Positions 36,162 to 44,858 of a stretch of 64,000 nucleotides of DNA are shown here, one piece after another. Position 1 is the stretch's first letter. Every line of letters begins with the position of its first letter. Location: positions 1,054,001 through 1,118,000 of the forward strand of contig CAWELH010000004.1 in NCBI GenBank assembly GCA_963809925.1, given 5' to 3'. This stretch comes from DASQZK01 sp963809925 (lineage in GTDB: Bacteria > Bacteroidota > Bacteroidia > Bacteroidales > GCA-2748055). Both the position numbers and the translations under genes were made by a program. The notes under the pieces are model-generated. The model searched no databases. It was not told the DNA's origin and saw only the letters and a program-made list of their open reading frames with translations.

Positions 36162-37094
36162 ATGAAAACATTCTCCCTTAAAATATTGACATTTCTCTTA
36201 TTGATCTTGTCCATGACGCTAAGTTCCTGTCTTAAGAATAAACAGGATGATTATATCCAGGCAGAAAAGGATAAACTTCATAAATATCTGACGGACAATA
36301 ATATCACAGTTTCACCTACCGCATCTGGACTTTATTATTTACCGGAAACGGAGGGTACTGGTGCTTCGCCCGCTGACGGGGAGTATGTAGACTTCGATTA
36401 TACGCTGACCAGGCTCGACGGGGAGGAAGTAGTCATTACCACCGACAGTGTTGTAGCCAAGGAAAACAAAATATATTCGTCTGGTCTTATTTATGGTCCT
36501 GAAAGGCTGATGATCGGTACAAATATTGACGGACTGGATGAAGGTCTCAAAAAAATGATGCCTGGTGGTGAAGCTACAATGATCGTACCTTCCAGCCTGG
36601 CATGGGGCGATAACCCGTATTCCCCGGTGGGAAGTTATAGCACTGTGATCATAAAGGCAAAACTCCATCGTACACTACCCGACCCCGGCTTTTACGAACA
36701 GACCCTGATTCAGCAGTATTTGGCCGACAGCAGTATCATGGTTGATTCAACGAATTCGGGTGTTTACATCATTCAGGATATAGCCGGATCTACCGATACC
36801 ACCAACCTGGACAAACTGATCATCATGACCTTAAAAGGGACACTGATGGATGGCAGAGTATTTCTACCAGAGAGAACCGTCAGAACCGTAATCAATACAA
36901 ATAAAACCTCTCTCATCACTAATGGTTTGATTGACGGTCTTAAAAATATGACCATCGGCGAAAAAGCCACCATCCTTGTCCCGTATTACAGGGGATATTT
37001 ATCGACAGGAAAATATAGTGACGACGGACTTACGCTTATTCCAATACCGCCCTTTTCTGCATTGAAATATGAGGTGACGGTTTCAGAAAATTAA
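36162..37094 (+). CDS. Two-domain FKBP lipoprotein, second copy
   Basis: The 310-residue lipoprotein (lipobox in LSSCLKN) has two FKBP-like domains. The first (about residues 50-165) includes IDGLDEGLKKMMPGGEAT and SLAWGDN. A more divergent second one (about 195-308) includes LIDGLKNMTIGEKATILVP. It lies 200 bases after the previous FKBP gene and has its own probable promoter: TTG, 19 bases, then TATATTTA near 36121-36128. The coding end overlaps the convergent methylase gene by four bases. Confidence 0.85.
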   Translation: MKTFSLKILTFLLLILSMTLSSCLKNKQDDYIQAEKDKLHKYLTDNNITVSPTASGLYYLPETEGTGASPADGEYVDFDYTLTRLDGEEVVITTDSVVAKENKIYSSGLIYGPERLMIGTNIDGLDEGLKKMMPGGEATMIVPSSLAWGDNPYSPVGSYSTVIIKAKLHRTLPDPGFYEQTLIQQYLADSSIMVDSTNSGVYIIQDIAGSTDTTNLDKLIIMTLKGTLMDGRVFLPERTVRTVINTNKTSLITNGLIDGLKNMTIGEKATILVPYYRGYLSTGKYSDDGLTLIPIPPFSALKYEVTVSEN

Positions 37095-37810
37095 TTACTA
37101 AGAAGTTCGCTTCCTAACAGAAATATGCAGGGCCGCTTGTGAAAGCCGGCCCTTGTTTTTTTCCAGTCACCCACTTTCATCGTTTTGATATTCTCAGTTA
37201 CGAGAGTGATATCGCAGGCAATGCAGAGAAGGGTATCCTGTCCGCAGGTTTTCAATATATCCTCTAGGAGCCGGTCATTTCTATACGGGGTTTCAATAAA
37301 CATTTGCGTCTGTCCGTACTTCAGCGCTGCGTGCTCAATTTCTCTGATCTTTTTGGATCGCATCGGATTGTTAACTGGCAGATAGCCGTGAAAACAAAAG
37401 CTCTGACCATTGAGTCCGGAAGCCATGAGTGCCAGCAGAAGGGAAGATGGGCCTGTTAGGGGAATGACCCGGACTCCCTGTTTGTGAGCGAGGGAGACAA
37501 TTTCTCCCCCGGGGTCGGCAACTCCCGGTACACCTGCTTCAGAAATGATACCCATTGAAATGCCGTTATGACATGGGTAAAGAAAGCCGGATTTTTCCAC
37601 TTCTGGCGTGTGTTTGTTTAACTCGAAAAAATGGATATCATCTACCGGCTTCTGATACCCGGATCTGATCAGAAATCGGCGGGCAGTGCGGATATTCTCA
37701 ACGATAAAATGATCCAGGTCATGGATTATTTCAAGCACACCTCCGGGAATCACAAGATCTATCTTACTATCACCCAGAGTATTGGGAATCATGTACAGCT
37801 TGCCCTTCAT
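37091..37810 (-). CDS. RsmI-like SAM-dependent methyltransferase
   Basis: The 239-residue protein is a tetrapyrrole-methylase-fold enzyme of the RsmI type, which modifies the 2'-O of C1402 in 16S rRNA. Motifs are LYMIPNTLGD, ISEAGVPGVADPGGE, PLTGPSSLLLALMASGLNG, CFHGYLP and FIETPYRND. The N-terminus (DSKIDLVIPGGVLEIIH) differs from canonical RsmI. This suggests the shorter paralog seen in many Bacteroidota, whose target may differ. Its 3' end contains the terminator of the opposing FKBP gene. Confidence 0.85.
   Translation of the reverse strand: MKGKLYMIPNTLGDSKIDLVIPGGVLEIIHDLDHFIVENIRTARRFLIRSGYQKPVDDIHFFELNKHTPEVEKSGFLYPCHNGISMGIISEAGVPGVADPGGEIVSLAHKQGVRVIPLTGPSSLLLALMASGLNGQSFCFHGYLPVNNPMRSKKIREIEHAALKYGQTQMFIETPYRNDRLLEDILKTCGQDTLLCIACDITLVTENIKTMKVGDWKKTRAGFHKRPCIFLLGSELLSN
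37129..37162 (+). terminator. Intrinsic terminator of FKBP gene, inside methylase 3' end
   Basis: AGGGCCG (37129-37135), an 11-base loop and CGGCCCT (37147-37153) are followed by a T-rich run on the plus strand. The hairpin is embedded in the last codons of the oppositely oriented methylase gene. Confidence 0.75.
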
Positions 37811-37899
37811 TTTTTGAAGTAAAAATAACCAAAGTTTCTTAAGGACACCGGGGTGGATCCTTTCATTTTTGCTAATTTCGTCATGAAAAAGTACAGAAA

Positions 37900-38661
37900 T
37901 TGAAAATTACCTTTTTAGGAACCGGCACATCTCAGGGTGTTCCAGTCATCGGATGCGGGTGTAATGTTTGTACTTCTGAGGATAAGTTCGATAAACGCCT
38001 CAGGACTTCAATCCTGATAGAGGAGGGTGATACAGTCATTGTAGTGGATACCGGCCCTGATTTTCGACAACAGATGCTTTGCGCCGGTGTCAAAAGGCTC
38101 GACGCCGTACTGTATACACATGAGCACCGCGATCATGTTGCTGGCCTTGACGATATCAGGGCCTTTAATTTCATCCAGCAGAAACCTATGGATATCTTTG
38201 CTGAAGAAAGAGTTATCAGGGCACTGAAAAAAGAATTTGCATATATTTTCGCTGAGAAAAAGTATCCCGGCGTTCCGCAGGTAAACATACACAGAATAGA
38301 AAATGAGGAGTTTTCCGTAAATGGAATGACGGTTATTCCGGTGAGGGCCATGCATTACCATTTACCGGTATACGGATTCCGCTTTGGTGATTTCGGGTAT
38401 ATCACCGATACCAATTTCATCCCGGAAGACGAAAAAGAAAAGTTATATGGTGTTAAGTATCTTGTAATTAATGCCTTACGCCATGAAAAGCACATTTCGC
38501 ATTTTACACTGGCTCAGGCTGTTGCCCTTATTAATGAGCTTAGCCCCAAACGGGGATACATCACGCATATCAGTCATCAGATGGGACGTAACTGTGATCT
38601 GGAGAAAGAGCTCCCTCCAAATATTCGCCCTGCTGTCGACGGTCTGATCATTGAGATCTAA
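37900..38661 (+). CDS. MBL-fold metallo-hydrolase (PhnP-like)
   Basis: The 253-residue hydrolase has the metallo-beta-lactamase signature THEHRDHVAGLDD (HxHxDH), DTGPDFRQQML and a C-terminal HISHQMG. The opening FLGTGTSQGVPVIGCGCNVC is characteristic of PhnP-type phosphodiesterases, with cysteines that hold a structural zinc. The start is TTG at 37900; a nearby ATG at 37883 is out of frame. The physiological substrate, probably a cyclic phosphodiester, is inferred from the family only. Confidence 0.85.
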   Translation: MKITFLGTGTSQGVPVIGCGCNVCTSEDKFDKRLRTSILIEEGDTVIVVDTGPDFRQQMLCAGVKRLDAVLYTHEHRDHVAGLDDIRAFNFIQQKPMDIFAEERVIRALKKEFAYIFAEKKYPGVPQVNIHRIENEEFSVNGMTVIPVRAMHYHLPVYGFRFGDFGYITDTNFIPEDEKEKLYGVKYLVINALRHEKHISHFTLAQAVALINELSPKRGYITHISHQMGRNCDLEKELPPNIRPAVDGLIIEI

Positions 38662-38678
38662 GCAAACTCCACCCCGGT

Positions 38679-39935
38679 TTATCTTGATTTGAGTGCTTTC
38701 GTGAAGAGGAAAACAGAGATTCCACTGAGGACCATAAAGAGGGTTCCGGCAAGTAACATTGCTTGTGGAAAGGAATAGATATCAAGGTACCAGCCCAGGA
38801 AAGGGCCGATGACTGAAAAATTAAGCCTGATAAAAAAGTTTCGTACCGACAACACAGTCGCCCGTGTTTCTGAACCGGTCATTTTGTTGATATAATCTTT
38901 AAGAACAGGTGTGGCAAACCCCCTGACAATATAAAAAACAAATAGTATGGAAAGGGCATAGGCTGAATGGAAGAAGTGAAGGCTGATGTAACCTGCCGGA
39001 ACCAGGACAGCAATGAGAACGACCGATTGAACGGGTCCCAGACGTGACTCGATTTTGTAGGCGATGAATGCAACCAATCCGACGGTGAGGTTAAGCATGG
39101 TCCATAAAATACCATACCAGTGCAGTGCCAGGTTTATGTGCTCAAAAAACGGTTGAACGAACCATGCCATGGTCAGTGTGGCGGTTCCGATGATGGATGA
39201 GAAAAGTATGTTGCGCTGGAGAGGTTTGTCTTCAAAAAGTGAAAACTTCACGATGGAAAAAATTTCTTTGAACCGCATTTTAAGCAGCCGCTTATGTCTC
39301 GATGGCTCCACCAGCAGCAGGGAGGTGGGGACGGCAATGAATGAGATAAACGTCTGAGCTATATACGGATACCTTACCGATACTGCGGCCAGAAGGCCCC
39401 CAAGCGTTCCTGCCACCGCTTCCGCCAGGTTGCCGAATGAGGTCATCCGACCTTCGTATTTGATATAGTCACCTTCGCGCTTCATATCGAGAAGAGTATC
39501 GTAAAGCATCGCTGAATCAGATCCGGAGATAAAACTTTGGCCAATACCGAGAATGGACTCTGCGATCAGAAAGCCCCAGAAACCAAAACTCAGGCTGTAG
39601 GTAAGAAATCCCAGAAATCCCATGAGTGTTCCGATGATGATTGTCTTTTTCCTGCCCAGGACATCCGCAAAATAACCGGATGGGATCTCGAGAATCACTA
39701 TGGTGATCGAATATACGCCCTGGAGTAGCATCACATCTTTCATACCCAAACCATTTGCTTTGTAAAAAGGTACAACGATGGGCATGTAAAGCATGAACCA
39801 TTTTGCAACCTTGATCAGATAAAGTTTGGAAATGTTTGCACTCAGTCTCACTGGGCGGTGTTTTACAGAAATATTCCGTGTATCTGAATGCAAAACTATT
39901 ACATTAATGTCATCGGACGAAGAAAATTGACTCAA
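38679..39935 (-). CDS. MFS transporter
   Basis: The 418-residue inner-membrane protein has about twelve hydrophobic segments and the MFS loop motif SGYFADVLGRKKTIIIGT between helices 2 and 3. The first 30 residues are polar, so the true start may be a later Met. The substrate is unknown. It converges with the MBL hydrolase, the two stops being only 17 bases apart. Confidence 0.85.
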   Translation of the reverse strand: MSQFSSSDDINVIVLHSDTRNISVKHRPVRLSANISKLYLIKVAKWFMLYMPIVVPFYKANGLGMKDVMLLQGVYSITIVILEIPSGYFADVLGRKKTIIIGTLMGFLGFLTYSLSFGFWGFLIAESILGIGQSFISGSDSAMLYDTLLDMKREGDYIKYEGRMTSFGNLAEAVAGTLGGLLAAVSVRYPYIAQTFISFIAVPTSLLLVEPSRHKRLLKMRFKEIFSIVKFSLFEDKPLQRNILFSSIIGTATLTMAWFVQPFFEHINLALHWYGILWTMLNLTVGLVAFIAYKIESRLGPVQSVVLIAVLVPAGYISLHFFHSAYALSILFVFYIVRGFATPVLKDYINKMTGSETRATVLSVRNFFIRLNFSVIGPFLGWYLDIYSFPQAMLLAGTLFMVLSGISVFLFTKALKSR

Positions 39936-40136
39936 TTCAGAATCGACTTTCGGTTAATGTTGGGATGAACCGCTTACCATTCGATATTAATTGTTGGTAA
40001 TCAGTTATTTACAGTATAAATAAAATGATCTTTTAAAACTCCCGGGATGATTAATAGAAAATTAGATGCAACTTCGGTGAACAGTATGTTTCTTTTCACG
40101 TACTTATACAGTACTTCACCTTAAAAAATTTTTGGA

Positions 40137-40970
40137 ATGGGAAGGAAAAAACTGTGGATGCCTTTGGTATGTGCGATAGTATTTTCGGCGTTATTTATAA
40201 CGATTGGAGATGCGCAAACGGTTTCCACTGAAACCCTGAATATCCGGCGTATCAAGGCATTGTCCGACAGTACCTTCCTTATTGAAGAGACAGATGCCGA
40301 TTCAAATCTGCTCTTCATCGGTACAATGAGCTCGCTGGATCCGGATGTCAGGAACGGAAGATTCAGATTTTATAATGAATCCGGCAGGGTGGAGGCAATT
40401 GGCTTTTACTATCACGACATTCCATACGGCAAATGGGTCTATTATGATAAAGCCGGGAGGATTACCAGAATGTTGGATTTCAAATACGTTTTGGAATTCA
40501 TCAGCCGGAGCCCCAATGCTGCAATTTTTGTTCGTGACAGTCAGCCTGCCGTGAGTATGCCAGCGTCGCAGAAGGAGTTTGATATTGGTTTAACCGGTGA
40601 AGAAGAACAATCTTTTGATTCCTTTGTAACTGTTGGGGATAATGTTGAGGGGACGATAGGGTTGAATAGCACGGTTGCAACCTCCCTGGGGCAGGATGTA
40701 GATTATTTCACTCAATATATTCGGGAACACCTGGTATACCCTGTATTTGCCCGCGATAAGGGAATCTCGGGAATTGTGGAGGTACAGTTAAGGATAAGTG
40801 ATATAGGTAATATATCAGAAATTTCAATCCTTTCAGGTGGCAACATCGACCTGAATATGGAGGCACTGCGAGTAGTCCTTGAAGCTGGAGGAGGGGGTAT
40901 GACTAGCGGCGAACAGAGTCGTCCTGCAGATAGATTTATTACTGTCCCGGTTAGCTTTGTACGCGAGTGA
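40137..40970 (+). CDS. Exported TonB C-terminal-domain protein
   Basis: The 277-residue product has an N-terminal hydrophobic signal or anchor (residues 7-24, then DAQ). A MORN-like region follows (FRFYNESGRVEAIGFYYHDIPYGKWVYYDKAG), described in outline as alternating tyrosine/glycine strands. The C-terminal TonB domain has YIREHLVYPVFARDKGISG and VEVQLRISDIGNISEISIL. Such proteins energise or modulate TonB-dependent receptors, or act as periplasmic variants. No SusC-like receptor is in the window. Confidence 0.8.
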   Translation: MGRKKLWMPLVCAIVFSALFITIGDAQTVSTETLNIRRIKALSDSTFLIEETDADSNLLFIGTMSSLDPDVRNGRFRFYNESGRVEAIGFYYHDIPYGKWVYYDKAGRITRMLDFKYVLEFISRSPNAAIFVRDSQPAVSMPASQKEFDIGLTGEEEQSFDSFVTVGDNVEGTIGLNSTVATSLGQDVDYFTQYIREHLVYPVFARDKGISGIVEVQLRISDIGNISEISILSGGNIDLNMEALRVVLEAGGGGMTSGEQSRPADRFITVPVSFVRE

Positions 40971-41164
40971 TGAATTTTCGAAATTGAGGTATGGGTAATT
41001 AGATCCAGATTTACGGCCAGATTTCGAGTCCTGCACTCTGTTCACTTGTGTAGAGGGAATTCAGCTTCCATGCTACGAATTACAGAATCAGAGACACAGG
41101 TATTAAAAAGCTTTAGTATATTTACGTCCTATCGATGCATGACGTATGGATTGCCGTTGTTTAG

Positions 41165-42409
41165 ATGCCTGAAATTATGCTTTCTGAGATGATTATCAAA
41201 AGAATCCCCTTTATGATTAAAGTTGCAGGTTTCATTGCCGTGACGCTTGCATCATGTACACATTTAGAAGAGAAACAGGATCCTTTTGCTTCAGATACAT
41301 ACCTTACCGATACCGCAAACCTGGGCATCGTTTCCTCAAGCTTCATAAGAATTACCGCAGGGCTTGCCGGACATCCAGAGTTCAACGAATACATGAAGTA
41401 TCCCATTCAGGTTTATAAGATCATTTACCAAACCACGTACAAAGGTAAGCCTGTCCTGGCCTCCGGAATTGTATCCTATCCGGCAGGACTGAGCGATTCC
41501 ATTCCTGTTATGCTTGTAGGCAACGGATTGATCTTTGCCAATGATGAGGCTCCCTCCGAATTCGATCTTCCGAATCACTATACAGGATTTGAATTTGTCG
41601 GTTCAATGGGATATTTTACAATGATCCCGGATATGCTTGGTTTTGGTATTTCAAAGGATCTGCTTTTCCCCATACACAATTACTATTATTCGGCACAGAC
41701 TATGATTGATTTTTACCATGCATGTAAAGAATTCACTGATCATCTTAATTTGCCGGTGAAGCAGGAGACCTATCTCTCGGGTTACTCACAAGGAGGGTAT
41801 ATCGCTGTAGCCACGCTGAAAGTGGTAGAGGAGGATGAATCTTCATCCATACATATCAAAGCTGCAGCGGTTGGTGCAGGAGGGTATAATTTACCGGCAC
41901 TACTTGAGCGTGCGCTGGAAAGCAATTTCTATTCAGCGCCAAGTCATCTCGCCCTTCTCCTTTCTTCGTACAATATCGTTTATGATTGGAACAGGCCACT
42001 CACTGATTTTTTCAACGAACCTTATGCGGGCGAAATTCCAGGATTGCTTGGCGGAGCCTATACAAGAGAAGAAATCGATACACACCTTCCTGCCCATCTC
42101 GATAGTCTTTTGAATCCGATATTCCTGCAAAAGCTGAAATCCGGTGAGGAGACCGCGCTGATCGCAGCACTCTCGGAAAACAGTGTTTACGACTGGGCCC
42201 CTCATACTACACTGCGAATTGTCCACAGTATCAATGATGAGCGGATCCCTTTCTCCGATTCAGAGGAAATGTACAACACCATGCGCAAGAACGGATCTGT
42301 CAGTGTGTCACTTGTGCCCATCGATTCGGAAGGACATTTTAATTCAGGGTTTACATATATGCTGAATGTTATCCCCTGGTTTGACAGCCTGAGTACTGCA
42401 GCCCATTAA
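41165..42409 (+). CDS. Secreted lipase / alpha-beta hydrolase lipoprotein
   Basis: The 414-residue protein has an N-terminal hydrophobic stretch ending in TLASC, so it is probably lipid-anchored. The catalytic domain has the nucleophile elbow LSGYSQGGYIA (G-x-S-x-G) near residue 205. An Asp follows in VHSINDERIPF and the His in DSEGHFNSGF near the C-terminus. The architecture resembles secretory LIP-type lipases and related esterases. The start could be one of several Met codons within the first 17 residues. It leads a plus-strand series of exported enzymes. Confidence 0.78.
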   Translation: MPEIMLSEMIIKRIPFMIKVAGFIAVTLASCTHLEEKQDPFASDTYLTDTANLGIVSSSFIRITAGLAGHPEFNEYMKYPIQVYKIIYQTTYKGKPVLASGIVSYPAGLSDSIPVMLVGNGLIFANDEAPSEFDLPNHYTGFEFVGSMGYFTMIPDMLGFGISKDLLFPIHNYYYSAQTMIDFYHACKEFTDHLNLPVKQETYLSGYSQGGYIAVATLKVVEEDESSSIHIKAAAVGAGGYNLPALLERALESNFYSAPSHLALLLSSYNIVYDWNRPLTDFFNEPYAGEIPGLLGGAYTREEIDTHLPAHLDSLLNPIFLQKLKSGEETALIAALSENSVYDWAPHTTLRIVHSINDERIPFSDSEEMYNTMRKNGSVSVSLVPIDSEGHFNSGFTYMLNVIPWFDSLSTAAH

Positions 42410-42469
42410 AACCCAATAAATCAGACTATATTTCACAACTGCAATTTATCAACCTAAAACCATTTAAAA

Positions 42470-43738
42470 ATGAAAACTACCACTCTTTTAACATTGCTTT
42501 TTGCTCTTGTTTTATACAGTTGTGGTGACCGTGGAGGTACAGACAGTTCATCAGAAACCGGGTATCCGTCTGAAATCTTTAAATACACCGGCAATATAGA
42601 ACCACGATGGATCAGTTATGAAAATCAGTCGGGTGAGAAGGGCAAAGGCGGGATGGAGAATAACGGAGCCAAAGGGCATCCTTCGGATGTAATCCATGCA
42701 GGTGAAACGGTTACTCTCGCTGATGTTCAGGGACCCGGGATAATAAACCGGATCTGGATTACGATCTCCAACCGTTCTCCTTATACCCTCAGGGGACTTG
42801 TTTTAAAAATGTACTGGGATGGTGAGGCCAAGCCGGCGGTTTCAGTGCCTTTTGGAGATTTTTTCGGTGTAGGGCTTGGGCGCACTGCAAGCTTTGAAAA
42901 TGCGCTTTTCGCTAATCCTGAAGGCAGGTCGTTCAATTCCTTCATTCAGATGCCTTTTAAGAAATCAGCACGAATTGAGATTGTAAACGAACTACCCTAT
43001 GAGATAAGTGCCATCTTCTATGACGTTGACCTTCAACTGCTGAAAAAGTGGGATGACGATTTTATGTATTTTCACAGTTACTGGCACCGTGATACGGCGA
43101 CTGTTCCGGGTAAAGATTTTGAAATTCTCCCGATGGTCAGCGGGAAAGGCAGATATCTCGGTACGAATATGAGCGTGAATGCCAATCCGCTTTATAAGCA
43201 CTATTGGTGGGGTGAAGGCGAAGTTAAGATCTATATGAATGGTGACACTGATTTCCCGACCCTTGTTGGAACAGGTACAGAGGATTTTATCGGTTCAGCC
43301 TGGGGACAGGATAAGTTCTTTAACCGGTATACCGGTTGTTCTGTGGCCGACCCGGAAAACCTGCAATGGTCCTTCTACCGCTTTCACATTAAGGATCCGG
43401 TGTACTTCAGTTCAGACTGTAAGGTGACGATGCAGCAGATGGGCGGATCGGCAAAAAAGGATGTCGTTGAGCTTCAGAAGCAGCATGTACCGCTTATCCC
43501 GGTGACCGTTGGCGTTCCTGATCCCGTGAAAAGTAAGATCTTTAAAAAAGACAGTATTGTCAATCTCGAAGATATTACAGAAGCAGGGGATAACGTATGG
43601 ACCAATTTTTACCGCTCCGACGATGTTGCAGCCTCGGTTTATTTTTACTCAAATTCACCTAAGGATGAATTACCTGAATTGCAGCCGCTTGATATCAGAA
43701 CCTGGAACCTTAAAGAAAAAAAAGGCCAGAAAAAATAA
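42470..43738 (+). CDS. DUF2961 (GH172-like) lipoprotein
   Basis: The 422-residue lipoprotein (lipobox in LYSCGDRG) matches the DUF2961/GH172 layout: GHPSDVIHAGETVTLAD, GPGIINRIWITI, the jelly-roll halves, and GTGTEDFIGSAWGQ with the Glu-Asp pair used in catalysis. Members include difructose-dianhydride hydrolases and D-arabinofuranosidases. It stands 60 bases after the lipase and 21 before the NIF3-like gene, so the three are probably co-transcribed. The exact substrate is unknown. Confidence 0.85.
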   Translation: MKTTTLLTLLFALVLYSCGDRGGTDSSSETGYPSEIFKYTGNIEPRWISYENQSGEKGKGGMENNGAKGHPSDVIHAGETVTLADVQGPGIINRIWITISNRSPYTLRGLVLKMYWDGEAKPAVSVPFGDFFGVGLGRTASFENALFANPEGRSFNSFIQMPFKKSARIEIVNELPYEISAIFYDVDLQLLKKWDDDFMYFHSYWHRDTATVPGKDFEILPMVSGKGRYLGTNMSVNANPLYKHYWWGEGEVKIYMNGDTDFPTLVGTGTEDFIGSAWGQDKFFNRYTGCSVADPENLQWSFYRFHIKDPVYFSSDCKVTMQQMGGSAKKDVVELQKQHVPLIPVTVGVPDPVKSKIFKKDSIVNLEDITEAGDNVWTNFYRSDDVAASVYFYSNSPKDELPELQPLDIRTWNLKEKKGQKK

Positions 43739-43759
43739 TCATCAACCAAACCCAGAAAA

Positions 43760-44635
43760 ATGAAAACCATTCCGGCATATCTGATGCTTTTAATCTTTCT
43801 GGTCTCTTCGAATCTGATTTCGTGTATGGCACAGAAAAAAGTTAGTGAGTTGACAGGCAACGATGTCATTGACCAGATTCGGGAACATACCGGTGTTACC
43901 TGGAGTGGAGCGACTGTCGATGTTGTAAAAACCGGTGATGCGTCTGACAGGGTCAGCGGCATTGCCGTATGTTTTATGGCTACCATGGATGTAGTAAAGG
44001 AAGCGGTGAGTAAAGGGTGCAATATGATCATCACCCATGAGCCTACATTTTACAACCACCTCGATGAAACAGCAAGTTTTGAGGGCAACCGTGTGTTTGA
44101 AGAAAAACTCAAATTTATACGTGACCATAATATTATCATTTTCCGGTTTCACGATCATATCCACAGGATGATACCGGATGGCATCGAGGCCGGGATGATC
44201 AGCAAACTAGGGCTTGGTGAACCTATGGAAGGACTTTCATCGCCAGTGTTTCGCATCAGCGAAACCAGCGTGCGAGATTATGTGAATGATTTAGAGGTTA
44301 TTTTCAATTCAACCTCAATAAGGTATATCGGTGACCCTGATATGAGATTTAACACGGTCGGACTGTCGGTTGGAGCGCCTTCTTCTTTATCACAGATCGC
44401 TATGCTTGAAAATCCGGCCGTCCAGGTCTTAATTGCCGGGGAATCACGTGAATGGGAAACAGTGGAATACATCCGGGACGCTGTTCAACAGGGAAGACAA
44501 AAGGCAATGATTCTTCTGGGACATGTAAATTCTGAAGAAGCCGGGATGTTGTGGTGTACGGATTGGATAAAGTCGTTTGTTACGGAGGTACCGGTATATT
44601 TTATTGCTACGGGAGAGCCATTTGGCAAGCGTTAA
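43760..44635 (+). CDS. Exported NIF3-like dinuclear metal protein
   Basis: The 291-residue protein has a signal peptide with a lipobox-like ISCMAQ near residue 22. It then has a NIF3 fold: VCFMATMDVVKEAVSKGCN, IITHEPTFYNH (metal-ligand His), IIIFRFHDHIH, and the C-terminal half with LLGHVNSEEAGM. Most NIF3/YbgI proteins are cytoplasmic and have no agreed function, though some are linked to GTP cyclohydrolase-like or metal roles. Export is unusual and is supported only by the N-terminal sequence. It is 21 bases after the GH172-like gene. Confidence 0.82.
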   Translation: MKTIPAYLMLLIFLVSSNLISCMAQKKVSELTGNDVIDQIREHTGVTWSGATVDVVKTGDASDRVSGIAVCFMATMDVVKEAVSKGCNMIITHEPTFYNHLDETASFEGNRVFEEKLKFIRDHNIIIFRFHDHIHRMIPDGIEAGMISKLGLGEPMEGLSSPVFRISETSVRDYVNDLEVIFNSTSIRYIGDPDMRFNTVGLSVGAPSSLSQIAMLENPAVQVLIAGESREWETVEYIRDAVQQGRQKAMILLGHVNSEEAGMLWCTDWIKSFVTEVPVYFIATGEPFGKR

Positions 44636-44858
44636 ATTAGCAATTATTTAAGGATAAACTTTTATATCTTGCTTCACCGTACACAACACCTAAACCTGTT
44701 CTTCCAGGTATGAAAACGTTTTACCCTGGTTTTTTACGAATGACCGGGACAATGCCGGGCGCAATTTCCCTGGAAGTGTTTGTTGTAAAAGAGCGTTTTA
44801 AAAATAAGCGGAGTTGGCTCGTCAGTCCGCCATTAATCCTTTTTCAAATCCTTACTCT

